This document shows, piece after piece, positions 1 to 12,928 of a stretch of DNA of 64,000 nt (positions within the stretch are counted from its first letter, which is position 1; every line of letters begins with the position of its first letter). Source of the stretch: Punica granatum (Eukaryota > Streptophyta > Magnoliopsida > Myrtales > Lythraceae). The translations under genes and the position numbers were made by a program. The notes beneath the pieces were generated by a model. That model was not told the origin of the DNA, searched no databases, and saw only the letters and a list, made by a program, of their open reading frames with translations. The stretch covers positions 3,038,001-3,102,000 of the forward strand of contig NC_045133.1 in NCBI RefSeq assembly GCF_007655135.1, given 5' to 3'.

Positions 1-1774
1 TTAACTCACTAATATATTAATATAATAATCAAATTTGTGTATAAAACACAAATATCATTATACTAAAATTGAAAATTCAATATAATTTTATTTATAAATT
101 CATTTTCCTGGTAAACTTTTGAAGTTTTCATAATTTTAATTGTTCATTCTTACTTACTTTTAGTTTAAAAAAATTATATTTTCTAATTAGTATTTCAGTG
201 TTCTAAATAATGTTATCAAGGAGTAAAACGAGGCTGAAGTCCGACTCTAAAACAGAAAATAAAAAAATACCAAGGCGGGGTAAGCGTTTTATGGGATGCG
301 CATCAGTATCATGCAACAGTATCATGCAACACTTATTAAAAAGAAAAACAGTATGACGCAACAAGTGATAGAGCTTGCGAACTAATGGTTGTGGATATTG
401 ATAGAAACAAGATCACGATGGAAAGTGTAAGAAATAAATAATTAAATCATATCATATCTAATAAAGGTTAACTTTATTAAATGGTTGTGGACCATTTAAT
501 ATAAAAGATTAACTTTTGTTAAGTACAGGCGTGATATAGTTATTTATATTCTCTTACAATGAATTTAGTACATTGTGACACATCCAATTCGAGCACGAGC
601 TTCCCTCCTGCACAGCTTAGAGATAGGTATCATCAACTTCAATGCTTCATATGTTTAATTTCTAATAGACTTATAAGAACTTGAACCAATCTCCAACCCT
701 AAAATTTGAGGTGTTAGGCGATGAAACCAAGTCACATATGAATCCTTATGTTGCTCTTTCAATGGCCAGTGTTGGAGTTTATACTCATTTTGACTCTCAA
801 CATATTCCATGAAATAGGTTTTGATTCCACCAAATAACGTAGTAATGTAAGGAGCACGCCGATCCTGACCAATTACAATAAGGGAATAATCGTAACGCAT
901 CCAATTTTGGTGCAACATTTGAACGTGTGCGACTGGATGATTTTGATTTTGGCTATGCCTCGAGCATGCCCAATGAGATCTGTGGCAGACATGGATGAGA
1001 GGGAAGTTGGCGTTTACGTCACAGATTACATGTATATATCCAGATATGTACATACCATATAAGTTTTCCTATTCTGCAACTTGACAAGAAGCACGGAGAA
1101 GACGACTTTGTGAGGAAGCATATCGCCTCACTTCTCTCAAATTCGTTCATATTGTAGTTATCCACCACTGTCCTCCCTCAGCCGTCCCTATTGCCTATGC
1201 AAATTGTCAAAAGTTAAAGGACACATTCACCGAACAAGGTGGCGTCTGTCTGGGGTGGTGGGCTTTGCTTGCTGACCTTTCCTTGGAAATATCATTGTCA
1301 TCGGCATGTGTCGGACCCCTATTCCTCCGTTCTCGTATTGCCTCCAATTGTGGGCCGATGACAGCGAGTGACGAGTGATGAGTCGTCCTGAAAACTCCGG
1401 ACAGCTAGATATGCGTGCACTTCATTTTAGTTTTTGATCGAGTTTCATGTCTATCTGAATATACATAACTCCTGACAGCTAGCTGTCGCACTCAGACATT
1501 CAATCCAGTTTTCGAACTTCCAGTCTGTCTGAACATACATAACTCCTAACAATTAACTACATACACTCTGATGTCAGTCTAGTCTTGGGAGTTTCTAGTC
1601 CGTCTGAGTAGACGTAATCAAATTATATAATGTGAAATATCCGAAAGATAATGCGAGTTGGGGAATTGTTGCTTTATTGGTGGGGGACTGAAATAAATTC
1701 CTCCTCTTTTTTTTTTTCTGCGAATAAATTTTAGAAGACATTGCTCTCACAATCCTTGAAAATCAAACGTTAAA
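1..1774. other. AT-rich intergenic DNA, no gene recognised
   Basis: No family-recognisable coding sequence. The longest open frame (complement 655-1053, 132 codons) has a plausible amino-acid mix but no motif or homology I recognise, no flanking exon and no polyA signal I can tie to it, so I do not call it a gene. Around 1430-1620 there are loosely repeated phrases such as CATACATAACTCCT that suggest old tandem or retroelement debris. Confidence 0.5.
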
Positions 1775-1892
1775 AGTTATTCTCACTTCCAACAAGTGCA
1801 CTATCCGAAACTCGAACTTGCGTTCTCCTCTTTTAGGGGATTGAAGTCTCTTACCACTCAACCAATACTTTATTGGTATGCTTCCTCTTCTA
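1775..1892 (-). mobile_element. tRNA-derived SINE-like sequence
   Basis: Read on the complement, the segment carries a perfect match to an RNA polymerase III A box of the TRGYNNAGTGG form (TGGTTGAGTGG, about 1859-1869) and, about 40 nt further, a B-box-like AGTTCGAGTTTC. The spacing is that of a tRNA gene, but no acceptor stem or cloverleaf can be drawn, so a SINE head is more likely than a functional tRNA. No target-site duplication was established. Confidence 0.45.
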
Positions 1893-4290
1893 TTTTTTTT
1901 TTCCAATAAAAGCGATAAATTTTTTGAGTAAGTGAAAGCAATGGTGATCGGGCTGTTTTTGGGGCAATGCTGTTCGGAACATAATAGAACGAAAATGAAA
2001 GAAGCATCCATTCTCTGTCTCTGTCTGTGTCTCCGTCTCTCCGTGATGTCTTTGACTGATCAGAGAATTCCTAATGCTGATGATGGATGAATATTCATCC
2101 ACGCCAATGACTGAGTTGTCGGACTAGCGTTTGAAGAACGCTTGAATTTACTTCCAAATGCATTGTTTCCATAGCTTGGCTCAAATCAAATGTATTTATT
2201 TCGTAAAAGAGTGTTGCTATGAGGAGAGAGAGGTATAGCATTCGATTCATTTTTGTACGATCAATGGTCGTCGTGTTTGGGGATGTTTAGTCCATCATAT
2301 CGAAAGAGAAAGTATCTTTGAGTGGTTTAGTCCACCCACCATATCCCAATGGCGCGATCTTATCATCATCTGAAAGCACTATCTGGATATATTCCTCATA
2401 CATATATCTCGAATCAAATATTTGGTCAATGGGTTCATCTCTAATCGGATGAATGTCGGTATTGATCTCACCATACAATCTACGATACGATCATCAACAT
2501 TACAAACAACATATAGTAACGAGCTCTTTATCTTAAGAAAACTACAATGGATATTGTCTATAATCGATGAGTTTACAATGAAGAAATTGTGTACAAGCTA
2601 TGTGGATGGCGTCTTTAATCTTTGGACTTATCAAGCTTGATGTTGTTTCTTGACTTAATTTTCCTTCTCATGTTCGAATTGCTAGCAACTTGCAAGGTTG
2701 TGAAATTCCACTGCATAATCAAGTAGTTATATTATGGAAAAAAAAATGAAGTAATACGATAATTTATGCATGCTCCAATTTTTTTACTATCAAGTGGTTA
2801 CATAATCGAGACACGAGTTAAGGCGCGGTTGATAAATTATACTATTAACAGATAAACACATAGTGCAATGGTTATAAACCAATTAAGAATAGTTTCTTAT
2901 CAAAGTAAGTCGACGTTGGAATGAAAATTAGGGGAATATCCTCAATATAATCTTACATTTTAAAAAAAAATACGTGATTGTTTTTTTTTTTTTAGCCCTT
3001 GGGGTTGGTTTGTGGTGATTGAGGGAGGACATCGATGTAAGAGAAAGACCTGACATTCCATTCTATAATTAGCTGAGGGGGTCAGATGCCTTTTGCTTTT
3101 GTTCGTCCTTCGCTGCGGCAACACCTTCCTCTTGAGAAAAGGATTGATGTGATTGGGATTGGATAGATCGCCTGCATGTACACATGCCCGTATAAAATTC
3201 CCCATTATGGCAATTTTTTTTTCAATTATAAGGAAATTTTATCACTCGTTTATTTTGTAAGTAAAATTTTAAAATTTTACTTTAACTTAACTCTACTCAT
3301 AATAAAATAAAATAATTCATATAAAGTCAAAAGTTGTATTCTATACAAAAATATTTATACCACTATATTATAATATAATTTCATAATTAATAAATCCTCT
3401 ACACTAATTTTCAAATTTTAATTTTAAAATGTTACTTACAAACTAAACTAAACGTAGTGTTATGATTTTATTAAAAAAAAGTCAAGTAAAAGGTTTGACA
3501 AATTCTATTGAGCATGATCAAACTCAAGCTCTCGTAGTTCCAAATTTGGACATATGCCACTTTTTTCCTTTTATTTTTTACGAGCAAGATGAAGGACATA
3601 TGTCACTTTCTCACATTCCATAAAATTAATTAGGTTGACTTAAATCGGCTAATTCTTGTGTTATGCGAATTTTTTTACAGACATTATTTTATGTTAATAT
3701 TATTGTATTTACGAATTTGATAATAACAAAAAAGTTGAAATAAATAATATCTTCAAAAATATCTAATATATACATTATTGTGAAAATTCAAAAAAAAATT
3801 AATTATGCAAATGTAAAAAAACTTAGGTCTATATTAATATATTGGGGATGCAAATGATCGATCGTTCAGGAGCTGAGGCTTACGAATGGAACGTTCTCAT
3901 CAATTGAATAGAGAGCTCTCATGAGTTCTCGGAGGGGAGTGTAAATTACATAATATATACTAGTCATATAACTTACGTGTTGAGCATATGTTTGTTTATA
4001 TTACTAATTTTATAATACAAAATATTAGAAATAAAAAAAAACATCGGGAGTAGTTAAGTTAATTTGTAAAAGCCTTCTTGGTAATATATAATAAAATTGG
4101 AAATATATTATGGAAATTTGGAAAATTTTGAAAAAATGCCTAAGTTTACATTAATGGAGAAAATCGAAGAGACAACTCACCACAAACTGAGAAGCACGGA
4201 CGAAAGAATTTCGTGAATCCAATACATTTATGTGGAAAGCCCTCGTTGCAAGAACAGAAAAATTATCATTAAAGCATACTAAATTAATAT
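1893..4290. other. AT-rich intergenic DNA
   Basis: Nothing supportable as a gene. Small open frames (complement 2287-2478 and 2960-3205) are short and unrecognised. Composition is strongly AT-rich with many A and T runs, typical of decayed plant intergenic sequence. Confidence 0.4.
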
Positions 4291-4291
4291 A

Positions 4292-4325
4292 TACTAGCTT
4301 TCCGCCCCTGCGTTGCAGAGGTTCA
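4292..4325 (-). mobile_element. Helitron-like 3' terminus
   Basis: On the complement, a GC-rich hairpin (CCTCTGC, loop AAC, GCAGGGG) is followed a few bases later by CTAG and then TATA. A short GC hairpin 5-12 nt before a terminal CTRR, inserted in AT sequence, is the structure of a Helitron 3' end. Similar hairpin-CTAG motifs occur near 5500 and 8655. No matching 5' TC end was found, so only the terminus is called. Confidence 0.4.
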
Positions 4326-4479
4326 TATTTTAATATACTTTTTTATTCTTTTATATTGTAATTCTTTTTATTTTGAAAGACTAAATTTCTATTAAGATCA
4401 AATATATTTTTTAATTATTATTAATTTGAAGTTTCAAAAAAATCATAATTTTTTATTAAAAATTAGAATAAGTTAATAG

Positions 4480-5455
4480 TACAATAATAGTTTTGCATTT
4501 CTAGTCTTTCAACTAATTCTTTAATCTCGTTATTCGTGAAATGGTTAATTGCCAATTATTTATATTTCTAATTTATGTGCAAATTGACTATTTTTTCTTT
4601 AATTTTGTTATTTGTCAAATGGTTAATTGCAACGCTATTCTTTCTTTAATTATGTTAATTGCAATATATTTTCTTTTTTGTCAATTATTTATATTTTCCA
4701 ATTTATGCTCAAATTGACTGTTCTATTTTTATTTAATATGCCCTTATTTAATGCAAAATGTAGTTAGTTCTACTATATAGTATAAATATAGATTCTAGTC
4801 TTTCAACCAATTCTTTAGTTTCATTATTTGTCAAAAGGTTAATTGCAATACTTTCTTTATATTTTAATTTTTTGGGAATAATTTATATTTTCTAATTTAT
4901 GCGCAAATCTACTATTCTTTCTTTAATTTTGTTATTTGTGAAATGGTTAATTGCAATACTTTCTTTATATTTTCTTTTTTGTCAATTATTCATATTTACT
5001 GATTTATGCGTAAATTGACTATTCTAATTCTATTTAATAGGCCCTTATTTAATGTAAATTGTAATTAGTGTTACTAATAGATATAGATTATAGTCTTTCA
5101 ACTAATTTTTTGATTTCGTTATTTGTCAAATGATTAATTGCAATACTTTCTTTAGATTTTACTTTTTTCCAATTATTTATATTTTCTAATTAGTGTGCAA
5201 ATTGACCATTCTATCTTTAATTTCGTTACTTGTCAAATGGTTAATTGCAACGCGTTCTTTATATATATATATTTTTTGTAAATTATTTGTATTTTCTTAT
5301 TTATCCGCGACTTAATTGTTGTAACCCTATTTAATATGCCCTTATTTAATGCAATATGTAGTTAGCTTTCTTGCATAGTATAGATAGATAGATTTGCCCT
5401 TATTTAATGCAATGCGTAGTTAGATTTATTGCATAATATAGATAAATAGATGCTA
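4480..5455 (+). repeat. Tandem repeat array, ~300-bp unit
   Basis: Three to four diverged copies. Each starts with a phrase like TCTAGTCTTTCAACTAATTC (near 4499, 4795, 5091), contains GTTATTTGTCAAATGGTTAA, and ends with CCCTTATTTAATGCAA (near 4741, 5041, 5339, 5398). The last unit is truncated. The array begins just after the Helitron-like terminus and may be the inside of that element. Confidence 0.6.
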
Positions 5456-5494
5456 CTTACGAATCCAAATCCCATTCAGCTTCTAATCTCATAA

Positions 5495-5530
5495 TAAGAC
5501 AAGGCTAGTGAACCCGTACGTTACACGGAT
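5495..5530 (-). mobile_element. Helitron-like 3' terminus (second)
   Basis: On the complement CCGTGTAACGTACGG forms a short imperfect stem, followed by GTTCACTAG. Same layout as the terminus at 4292-4325. Weak on its own; support comes from the repeated occurrence. Confidence 0.3.
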
Positions 5531-6306
5531 TGTGTAAAGAAAATTTATTATGAAATGTTAGATATTAAGACAATTATTAATATTGATTTATAATTTATAT
5601 TAATATATAGAAAATAGAAAAAAGTATTTTTATACTATATAAATTTTAATACGATAAATTTCATATTGACAGTAGCTAATATTAATTAAAGAGCTAATAT
5701 GCATATAATTCATATAAAATATTTCATAAATATGATCTCAACTATCAATTCAATTTATAAGAAAATATTTATAAAATGTTAAAAAAACTACTGGTACTTT
5801 ATTATTAATGAAAGATTAATGATCATAGAGTCTATAAAATTTTAACATTAAGTACTCATAATTTTCTTTTTCTCACCGATATTTCATATATTAAGTTTTG
5901 TAAATTTCAATAATTTTAGATAAAATGACTAATAGCTTCAAAAAGAGATTTACTTAATTTAATTTTTATAAGACGAATAATGACAATTAAAATTAATTAA
6001 GTAAAGTTTAATAATTCTTAATGTCTTTAAAATTATGCATATTTATTTACTAATAAAATAGTAATTACTTATAAAATAGCGTGATTGAAATTCTTTTTAA
6101 TGTTTCTTTTCGATATATTTTCTTAAATTTCAATAGCAATTAATATTATTCAACTTCCATATAACATACTAAAAATTAATATTAGTCTTTAATAATTAAT
6201 TAATATTAAATATTTTATTAAATATTTACGATTCTACCTATGGTGGGATACCAATCACTACAATACAGATGACTTATTGAGACAGAAATATTAGATACAA
6301 TATTTA

Positions 6307-6608
6307 GAGTATGTTTGGATTGAGAGTTGAGTTTTGGTTTTAATTGGTTTGTAATGATTGTATTGTTAAATTATGAGAAAAAGTGTGAAAAAGTAATAAA
6401 TAATTGAGAGAAAATAATGATTACGTAATGATTATGTTGTTGAATTGTGAAAAAGTAATGAATAGTTGAGAGAATTTAATATTAAAAATTGAATTGAATG
6501 GTTAAAAATATTTAAAAAATAAAAAAAGTAATGATTGTGATGTTGAATTGAAGATAAATGGAGTTGAATTGAATTGAGTTGAACATTGTTCCGACAACAA
6601 ACACACCC
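6307..6608. mobile_element. Tourist-like (PIF/Harbinger) MITE
   Basis: A 302-bp AT-rich non-coding element. Its left end GAGTATGTTTGG is matched by the complement of the right end, GGGTGTGTTTGT, and it is flanked by the 3-bp direct repeat TTA (6304-6306 and 6609-6611). A TTA duplication and TIRs of the form GRGTRTGTTTGK are characteristic of Tourist MITEs. The inside is rich in GTTGAATTGAATTGAG-like runs. The element encodes nothing and would depend on a transposase supplied in trans. Confidence 0.7.
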
Positions 6609-7724
6609 TTAGTGTTTCGTTTCTAAAATCCAGTTTCGTAAACAAATCATATTTTCGTCGTTATATATGGTACTTCTGTCCAAGGACAAATAGAAGACGT
6701 GCCTTTATATATATGAATATGAATATATATTAGTCTCTAATATATTTCAATTAGAAAGGTCTCTTGTCCTCTGTAAAAATTAAAAATTTTAGTTGACGAT
6801 TGAGTAAAATAAGAGACGAATTTATATACCTTTTACATCAACGTACTGAAAAAACAATGATCGAGTAAAATAAGAGCCCTCTCCTCCTTCTCCCGAATCT
6901 CCTGCCACCCCTCTCGCACCTTAACTCCATTTTCCACTGAATTGAGGATTTGTTTGGGGGATTTGGTAAGAATTTTTATAGGGGACAGTGATTGGAATCT
7001 CAGCAAATCTACATGTCACGTAATCGACTAATCCACTAAAACCGATGTTAACGTTAAGCTTAATCACGTAATCGATCAGGAAAACACGTCATGAAGTTGG
7101 CTACGAAATGGCCAATGTCATAATGAACACAGTTAGCTGCGGACACGTCATACAACATTACACCACCTAAGCCATTGAGGATGTCAAGAAGACCCAAAGG
7201 TGCCAAATTTCACCCAACAAGCACCAGGATTCTGAAAAACAATTATGAAACGAACATAGAGACTACAAACTTAGGATTGAATCATCTTTTTCCCTTTTTT
7301 TTTTTAATTTGAATTATTTTAATATTATAAGAATGGGTGAATGGACAATTTTGCCCATAGCAAAAGATAGATAGAGGAGGAACGAGGGGCTTTTTTGAAA
7401 TTTCGCTCACTGAATGGAATAGGACCGGCTGTTATTTGCCACCTAGGATTGCCACGTCAGAAAAGTGGATGGAAAATCGAACGGATGGTAGATGTGAGTC
7501 TTAAGTAATAGTTGATGATTTTTTATGCTAAAAGTTGAAATTCATGGTAGATTTGAAATTTGATGCAAAGTTCATGATTTTTAATGCAATTTACACTAAC
7601 GAGTATTGCTACAACAGCATAATGTGGTGGTGTTCCAAATGGAGGTTGAGAGTTTGAAGGGTTCTGGAACCAAGCTGGTTTTTAATATTGGCTTGAGCCT
7701 ATAGATGGCAAAAATAAGTAATCG

Positions 7725-8324
7725 TAGGGCACATTTGGTTCGGGAGTTGAAAACGGAAACGGAATGAGACGAAATGGGATGGAATTGGAAACGGAATGAC
7801 ACATTTTCATTTTTGTTTGGTTCAATAAGGAATCGGAATTCAATTCCATTGTTTATGTTTGGTTCGTTGCCTGCGGAATTGAAATCAATTTTCATAATTT
7901 AAAGTAATATACCTAGTGAACAATGAACAAGTCTTGCTGCGGCTCAATATTTATTCATGTAACATGTATAAATTTGAATAAATTACATATTTTAGGTAAA
8001 ATCTTCAATTTGTTGGGTTTTCTGAACAAATGAAATTTACTCTGCTCATAGTTGACTTGTGTTCATTGTCAAGAAATCGTTCTGTAATTTGATTATTAAT
8101 TGAATTTTCATAGTAAAATTACAAAAAAAAAAGAAGATAAAATAAAATTAATATTGATTCCCCTGCATCATTCCTTGGGGTGGATGATTCCTTCGTATAG
8201 GAGAATCAATTCCCCCGTATAGGGGAATCGAAAACCGATCCCTCTCAAACAAACATCAACAATCGGAACGGTCCATTTCGTTTCTGATTTCCCTCTCAAT
8301 TTTCAAGAACAAAACGGGCCCTAA
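7725..8324. mobile_element. MITE-like element with GGGC termini
   Basis: Left end TAGGGCACATTTGGTTCG, and the complement of the right end TTAGGGCCCGTTTTGTTC, form imperfect terminal inverted repeats about 600 bp apart. Immediate flanks share only TA (GTA left, TAA right), so the target duplication is either 2 bp or a degraded 3-bp PIF/Harbinger site. The open frame on the complement (7596-7895) runs across the left boundary and is not a gene. Confidence 0.5.
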
Positions 8325-8639
8325 TAAGTTGAAGTTCTGGAAGACACCAACTTAAAATTGTTGAAATCGAACTTGAACATTTATATGGGGTAAGTATCGA
8401 ACTTGATAATTGAAATGAAGAATAAAGAGAAACTGTTTTCATAATCATCCCTTAATCCGTCGGAGAAAATCATGTTTACAACTAATAAAATTCATTTAAA
8501 TCATAGTCTTAAAATAGTAGTCAAATAATTAATTAATCACATGCAATACATGTAAAAATGACATAATTTGAGACACTATTTGTATAATTTTGAAATGAAT
8601 ATTAGTTATTATACAAATACGAAAATTATGTATTTTTCA

Positions 8640-8690
8640 TTTTTTAAATAACTAGTAGATATGTACGCGTGTTGCACGAGTGGTCATTTT
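8640..8690 (-). mobile_element. Helitron-like 3' terminus (third)
   Basis: On the complement CTCGTG, loop CAA, CACGCG forms a clean short stem, followed by TACATATCTACTAG and TTATTT. Same layout as the two termini near 4.3 and 5.5 kb. Confidence 0.35.
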
Positions 8691-10034
8691 ATAATTCATA
8701 AATTAATAGTTAACTAAGCAATGGTTTGGTAAGAAAAATGAAAATGAGCAAAATCGGTAATCTTCCCCTCTCTATCCGGTCAATATGTCTGTTTTTCTTC
8801 TTTTCTTTATTGTTATTTATTATGTCAGCATTTCTTTAACAATAGAAGAGCAATAATAAAATTTTGATATAATTGGAAAAGAATAACTCCTTGAGTTACC
8901 TTCATATTTCTCAATTGGTACATATCGTTAATCGAATTGCTATCTGCATCCTTGTTTTAACACAAAAAGCGCAATGCATTGCAGGGACATTCAAAAAAAG
9001 TTAATACATGGAACAAATATACAACTATAAGTATTCACAATTCACTTGTCTCCTGTTGGCTTTTTGTTAACCCCATTTTAGAAGTCTCTTTATTAAAGTT
9101 TATTTCTCAAAGGTAAATTTTCTAAAGACGACATAAATACATGGAATAAAATCAATAAATCGCCATTGACAACTATCCATTCATATAACATTAGAACTAC
9201 AATTACAAAGAAAGTAAAAACGAAGGCTTTATATACCGCTAATAGATGATAAAAAAAACTATGTAACTTGTTATAAGGGAATTAATGAAAAATGAAACAT
9301 ACGGAACTCCCAATGATCATGGAAAATAAGGAACAACGTTCTACCGAAAAGAAAAAGAAAAAGAAAAAAAGAACAACGGAAAGCAGCGATCAAATGGGTG
9401 AAAGGTGCCCTATGAAAAGAATGATAAAATGAGTCATTAGATATAACTTGACGATATCACCTCAATATTTTTTTCGATTAAAAAAGAGATTTATGATTAT
9501 AGTATAATAAAATAGAAATCTAAAAATTAATAAAGTAACACGAGTAATCTAACAATAAAAATCAAATCACTTGGTTGATAAGCTGTGCCGCTCTATGTGA
9601 CACCATCATTTTTATATAAACCCGTTCTGAAATAGCCGTGTTTGCAACAGGGTAAACATGAAGCAATAGCAATACATGGGAGAAAGCTGGTCAATCATTG
9701 TGTCGAAATTGGTATCTAAATCTAAAAATAAAAAATGAAAAAGAATAAAAAACATAATATAAGAATGATTGTTAACGGTGGAGACGTTCCACAGACCAAA
9801 AAGAAAAAGAAGAAGAAATACTTATCGACGTGCCTCTTTTTTTTTTCCTGAATAAAAGGGTGGGGGAGGGAATATCAGCATAGCAACCCCCTCTAGAGAC
9901 CAAAGGAGCTCTACAGCCACCATAAAATATTACATTCGTTCGAATGGATAAAGGATTATGTGAGACATCAGCCCACCTAAGTCACAATAATACCACCAAA
10001 ATACACAGTGAATCAGAATAGCTCACATAGGGTT
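8691..10034. other. AT-rich intergenic DNA
   Basis: No gene or clear element seen. Contains A-rich and AAG-rich low-complexity stretches (for example 9345-9375 and 9800-9820). Confidence 0.4.
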
Positions 10035-10148
10035 GAGAATAAAGGTTTACTAACGCAAGCGTTTTCGTGTTTAAGTCGAATTTCGACCCCTTGACCTCCC
10101 CTTTGGAAGACAAAACCCGTTCCACTGAACTACCACCTTAGTGGTACT
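10035..10148 (-). mobile_element. tRNA-derived SINE-like sequence
   Basis: The complement contains a perfect A-box match TAGTTCAGTGG (about 10120-10130), then a B-box-like GGGTCGAAATTCGAC about 50 nt on. The layout GGTGGTAGTTCAGTGG ... GTCTTCCAAAGGGGAGGTC is that of a tRNA-headed plant SINE. No complete cloverleaf is possible, so it is not annotated as a tRNA. Confidence 0.5.
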
Positions 10149-10759
10149 TATCGATGTTCCTCATTCTTCTTTCTGGTTTGGTTTTCGGGGGCTGCTGGAA
10201 AAATCTTGGTTCCATTCTTCTAGTTTGACAGTGGCTGATCGGAAATAGTTTTGGAGGTTGCAGAGAGGGGAAAAGGCATAAAGCGGAGTTGGACGGAGGA
10301 GAGGGGCGGTTGAGAGGAGACAGTTGAACTATTTATGGCTCATTATTGAAACAACATTTCGGTTCAATTCTTTTATATTTTCCCTTCTCTGTTTTTCTTT
10401 TGAAAGGACACTATATTGTTTAAGTAGTTAAACTAGAAAATATATAAATCATCTTAGACCGAAAATTGGATAATACTTTGGAAAAACAATGGCGCAATAA
10501 AGAAATGGCCTTTTTTTTGGGTGTAAAAATGGGAGAGAAACGGCGTATGTAAAAAGTGAAAAATTGAAATGCCCATACAGAAACGACACAATTATGTTTA
10601 CGAGAAAAGTGTAAGGCAAAGGGGTACAATAACTTTTTCATGAAAAGGCAAGTGCATATTTGATATATGGGTATTATAGGAATTATAAAAGTAGAGGAAA
10701 ACAAAATAACTGGTAAAATAAATGGAGAAATATAAGTTGAGCTTCAATTTTTTATCGAT

Positions 10760-10797
10760 AGTATAGATATAGATATAGATATAGATATAGATATATC
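10760..10797 (+). repeat. Microsatellite (GATATA)n
   Basis: About six copies of the hexamer ATAGAT/GATATA directly seen. It lies just left of a ~240-bp tandem repeat array. Confidence 0.85.
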
Positions 10798-10889
10798 GAG
10801 TGATAATTTAGTATATGATATCCTACTGAAAAATTTACTATATGATAAAATTTAGCATATATAAAATATGTATAGATTTAAAAAAATTT

Positions 10890-11565
10890 GTTGCAAAAGA
10901 GATATTTATGGATGAAAATGTGTGTTTAGAAACAGATGAATGGTTTTATAGGCTATAATGTACATGAAAAGGTACATGCAATTACATTTGAAGGGGTTAC
11001 CAGTGAAAGGGATGTAAATGTTTGCTTTTTAAAGTTTGGAAGGAATTTTGAGAAAGCACATGTGGAGAAACAAATATTGATTTTAACACTTTTATATATA
11101 ATTATAGATATGGATAAAAATAAATAATAGATTTACGACATGATAGAATTTAGTATGTAAAAAATTAGTATAAATTTTCTTTTCATTGCCATATTCTAAA
11201 AGAGATATTTATTGATGAAAAAGTGTTTTTATAAATGTATGAATTTGTTTATATAGTACAATCTATACGAAAAGGTATATGCGGTTACATTTTAATGGGT
11301 TACAATTGAAGAGACAGTTGGAGTGATGTAAATGCTTGTTTTTTAAATTTTGAAGGGCATTTTGGAAAAATTAATGTGGAGAAACATATATTTATTGATG
11401 AAAAGTGTGTTTTTAAATGTATGAATTTATTTTTGCAGCATTATATGCATGAAAAGGTACATGCGGTTACATTTTATAGTTTGAAGGGTATTTTCGAAAA
11501 GTAAATGTGGAGAAACAAGTAGTGAGTTTCATACTTTTATATATATAATAGAAAATATATAGTAT
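10890..11565 (+). repeat. Diverged tandem repeat array (three units)
   Basis: Three successive units (about 10898-11140, 11200-11385, 11386-11565) share the order GATATTTAT.GATGAAAA, TGAAAAGGTACATGC, GGTTACATTT, and TGTGGAGAAACA. Unit length falls from left to right through deletions. The 63-codon open frame at 10936-11127 lies inside unit 1 and is broken in the other units, so it is not considered coding. Confidence 0.6.
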
Positions 11566-12100
11566 ATTTCCAAAAGCCTTTTGTTTTTCTTTGTAGATTT
11601 TAAGATATTTCATTTATTAATTTTTTTGTTCAATTTAAAACTTCCTATTGACAATGAAAAGTAAATCACGATACTGATATGTAAAAATAAACATAAATGA
11701 TAGGAATTGTTCTTAAAAGAATGCCTTATATCAAAGTGAGAATAATGCAATGGTGCACGTTCTCGTTTAGTATCCAAGAAGTTTCGACCAGTGCCTCTTT
11801 AGTAGATGTTAGATTTTTATTTAATTAAGCTTATGAGTCTCATATATCACCGAAAAGAGTAATATCACTGATGAGAATAATCATCTAAACCCTCTAATTT
11901 ATCAGGCGAGAACGTGTCCTATTACACTGCACCCCTTCTCACTCTAATTTTACATTTACCATAGTGTAAAAGTACTTATGAAGTCTTCTACCGTGTCCTC
12001 GGGCAATTTTGTAGCACATCGGCTGTAAAATGCTAATATTTTTTTGATGAGATTCATTTGAACCCTAGATACTTTGAGCCCGAAGCGACCCGATCACTTT
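11566..12100. other. AT-rich intergenic DNA
   Basis: No gene or element recognised in this stretch. Confidence 0.4.
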
Positions 12101-12104
12101 CATG

Positions 12105-12650
12105 CTCATTTATAATTGGTTTGCTCCCTTGGCCGGGGATCACTGGAATGCCAACTTGCCTCCTACCATAAGCGATTAGCGAACTTGCTCGAGGTCATTG
12201 AGCCAGATTGGCCGCAGAGGCTGTCGCGACTCCTCGTTAGACGCCCTGCCCCGACAAAGCCGGCCCAAAATGCAACGGAAGGCGACCCCACAACTTCACA
12301 GGGCTTTTCTGATGGCAGCCTCCGGGACTACAATACTCAGTTGTCTGAAAAAACAGTTTCCGAAAATTGTAACCGATTTTCCTGTTGACCGAAGACGGAT
12401 TCAATATCTCGGCTTCGCGGCTCGATATGATACGAACCCCGCCCGAGGATAGGATCCATATCCGCCTGGGTGGGCTCTTCTCGGAGGCCTCAAGCCCGGC
12501 CCAAATACTTACGACAATGGATGTTGCAGTCAGCCGGATGGGCTCTGTCATCTGTCTTCATCTCGTCTCCATGGCAGCTGGAGCTGAGCTTCTCACCGGG
12601 CCTCCGTTGGAACACCCGACAGACATGTTTCAGTTCTTGCCTTAACTTTC
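12105..12650. other. GC-rich segment, possible retroelement remnant
   Basis: Composition changes sharply from the AT-rich upstream DNA to roughly balanced GC, with several overlapping open frames on both strands (12116-12388, 12385-12645, complement 12237-12551). None resembles a known protein. Phrases such as CCCGGCCAAATA-like and GATCCATATCC recall LTR or untranslated retroelement sequence, but no terminal repeats or primer-binding site could be fixed. It ends about 280 bp before the helicase start codon, so part could be promoter or 5' untranslated region. Confidence 0.3.
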
Positions 12651-12928
12651 AAAACCTAAGAAACGGGAGGTCGTCTGTGGGCCGTGCTGTCAGCTCCACC
12701 GCCACTCCCCTGACTGACATCCCTCCAAGAAACTGAATAACAGATACTGACCTTCCGAGCTCGGAGCTCTCCCACCGTCGTTGCCTGAGAAGAAGAAGAA
12801 GAAGAAGAGGAAGAAACTGCTCCCCTCTGAGCCCTGCAGAATTGCTGTCAAGTTCTTGAATTGAGTCACAGCAAATGTAAGCGTCAAGCCCGCCGCAGCA
12901 GCCCCTGAAGTCCGACGAGCTCGACGGC

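Noticed and set aside
655..1053. 132-codon open frame on the complement
   Set aside because: No motif, family or exon context recognised; a single open frame in repeat-rich DNA is weak evidence.
1800..1880. Functional tRNA genes at the A/B-box sites (also 10040-10148)
   Set aside because: No acceptor or anticodon stems can be formed; SINE heads fit better.
7596..7895. 99-codon open frame on the complement
   Set aside because: It spans the left end of a MITE-like element and consists of GGAATTG-type low-complexity words.
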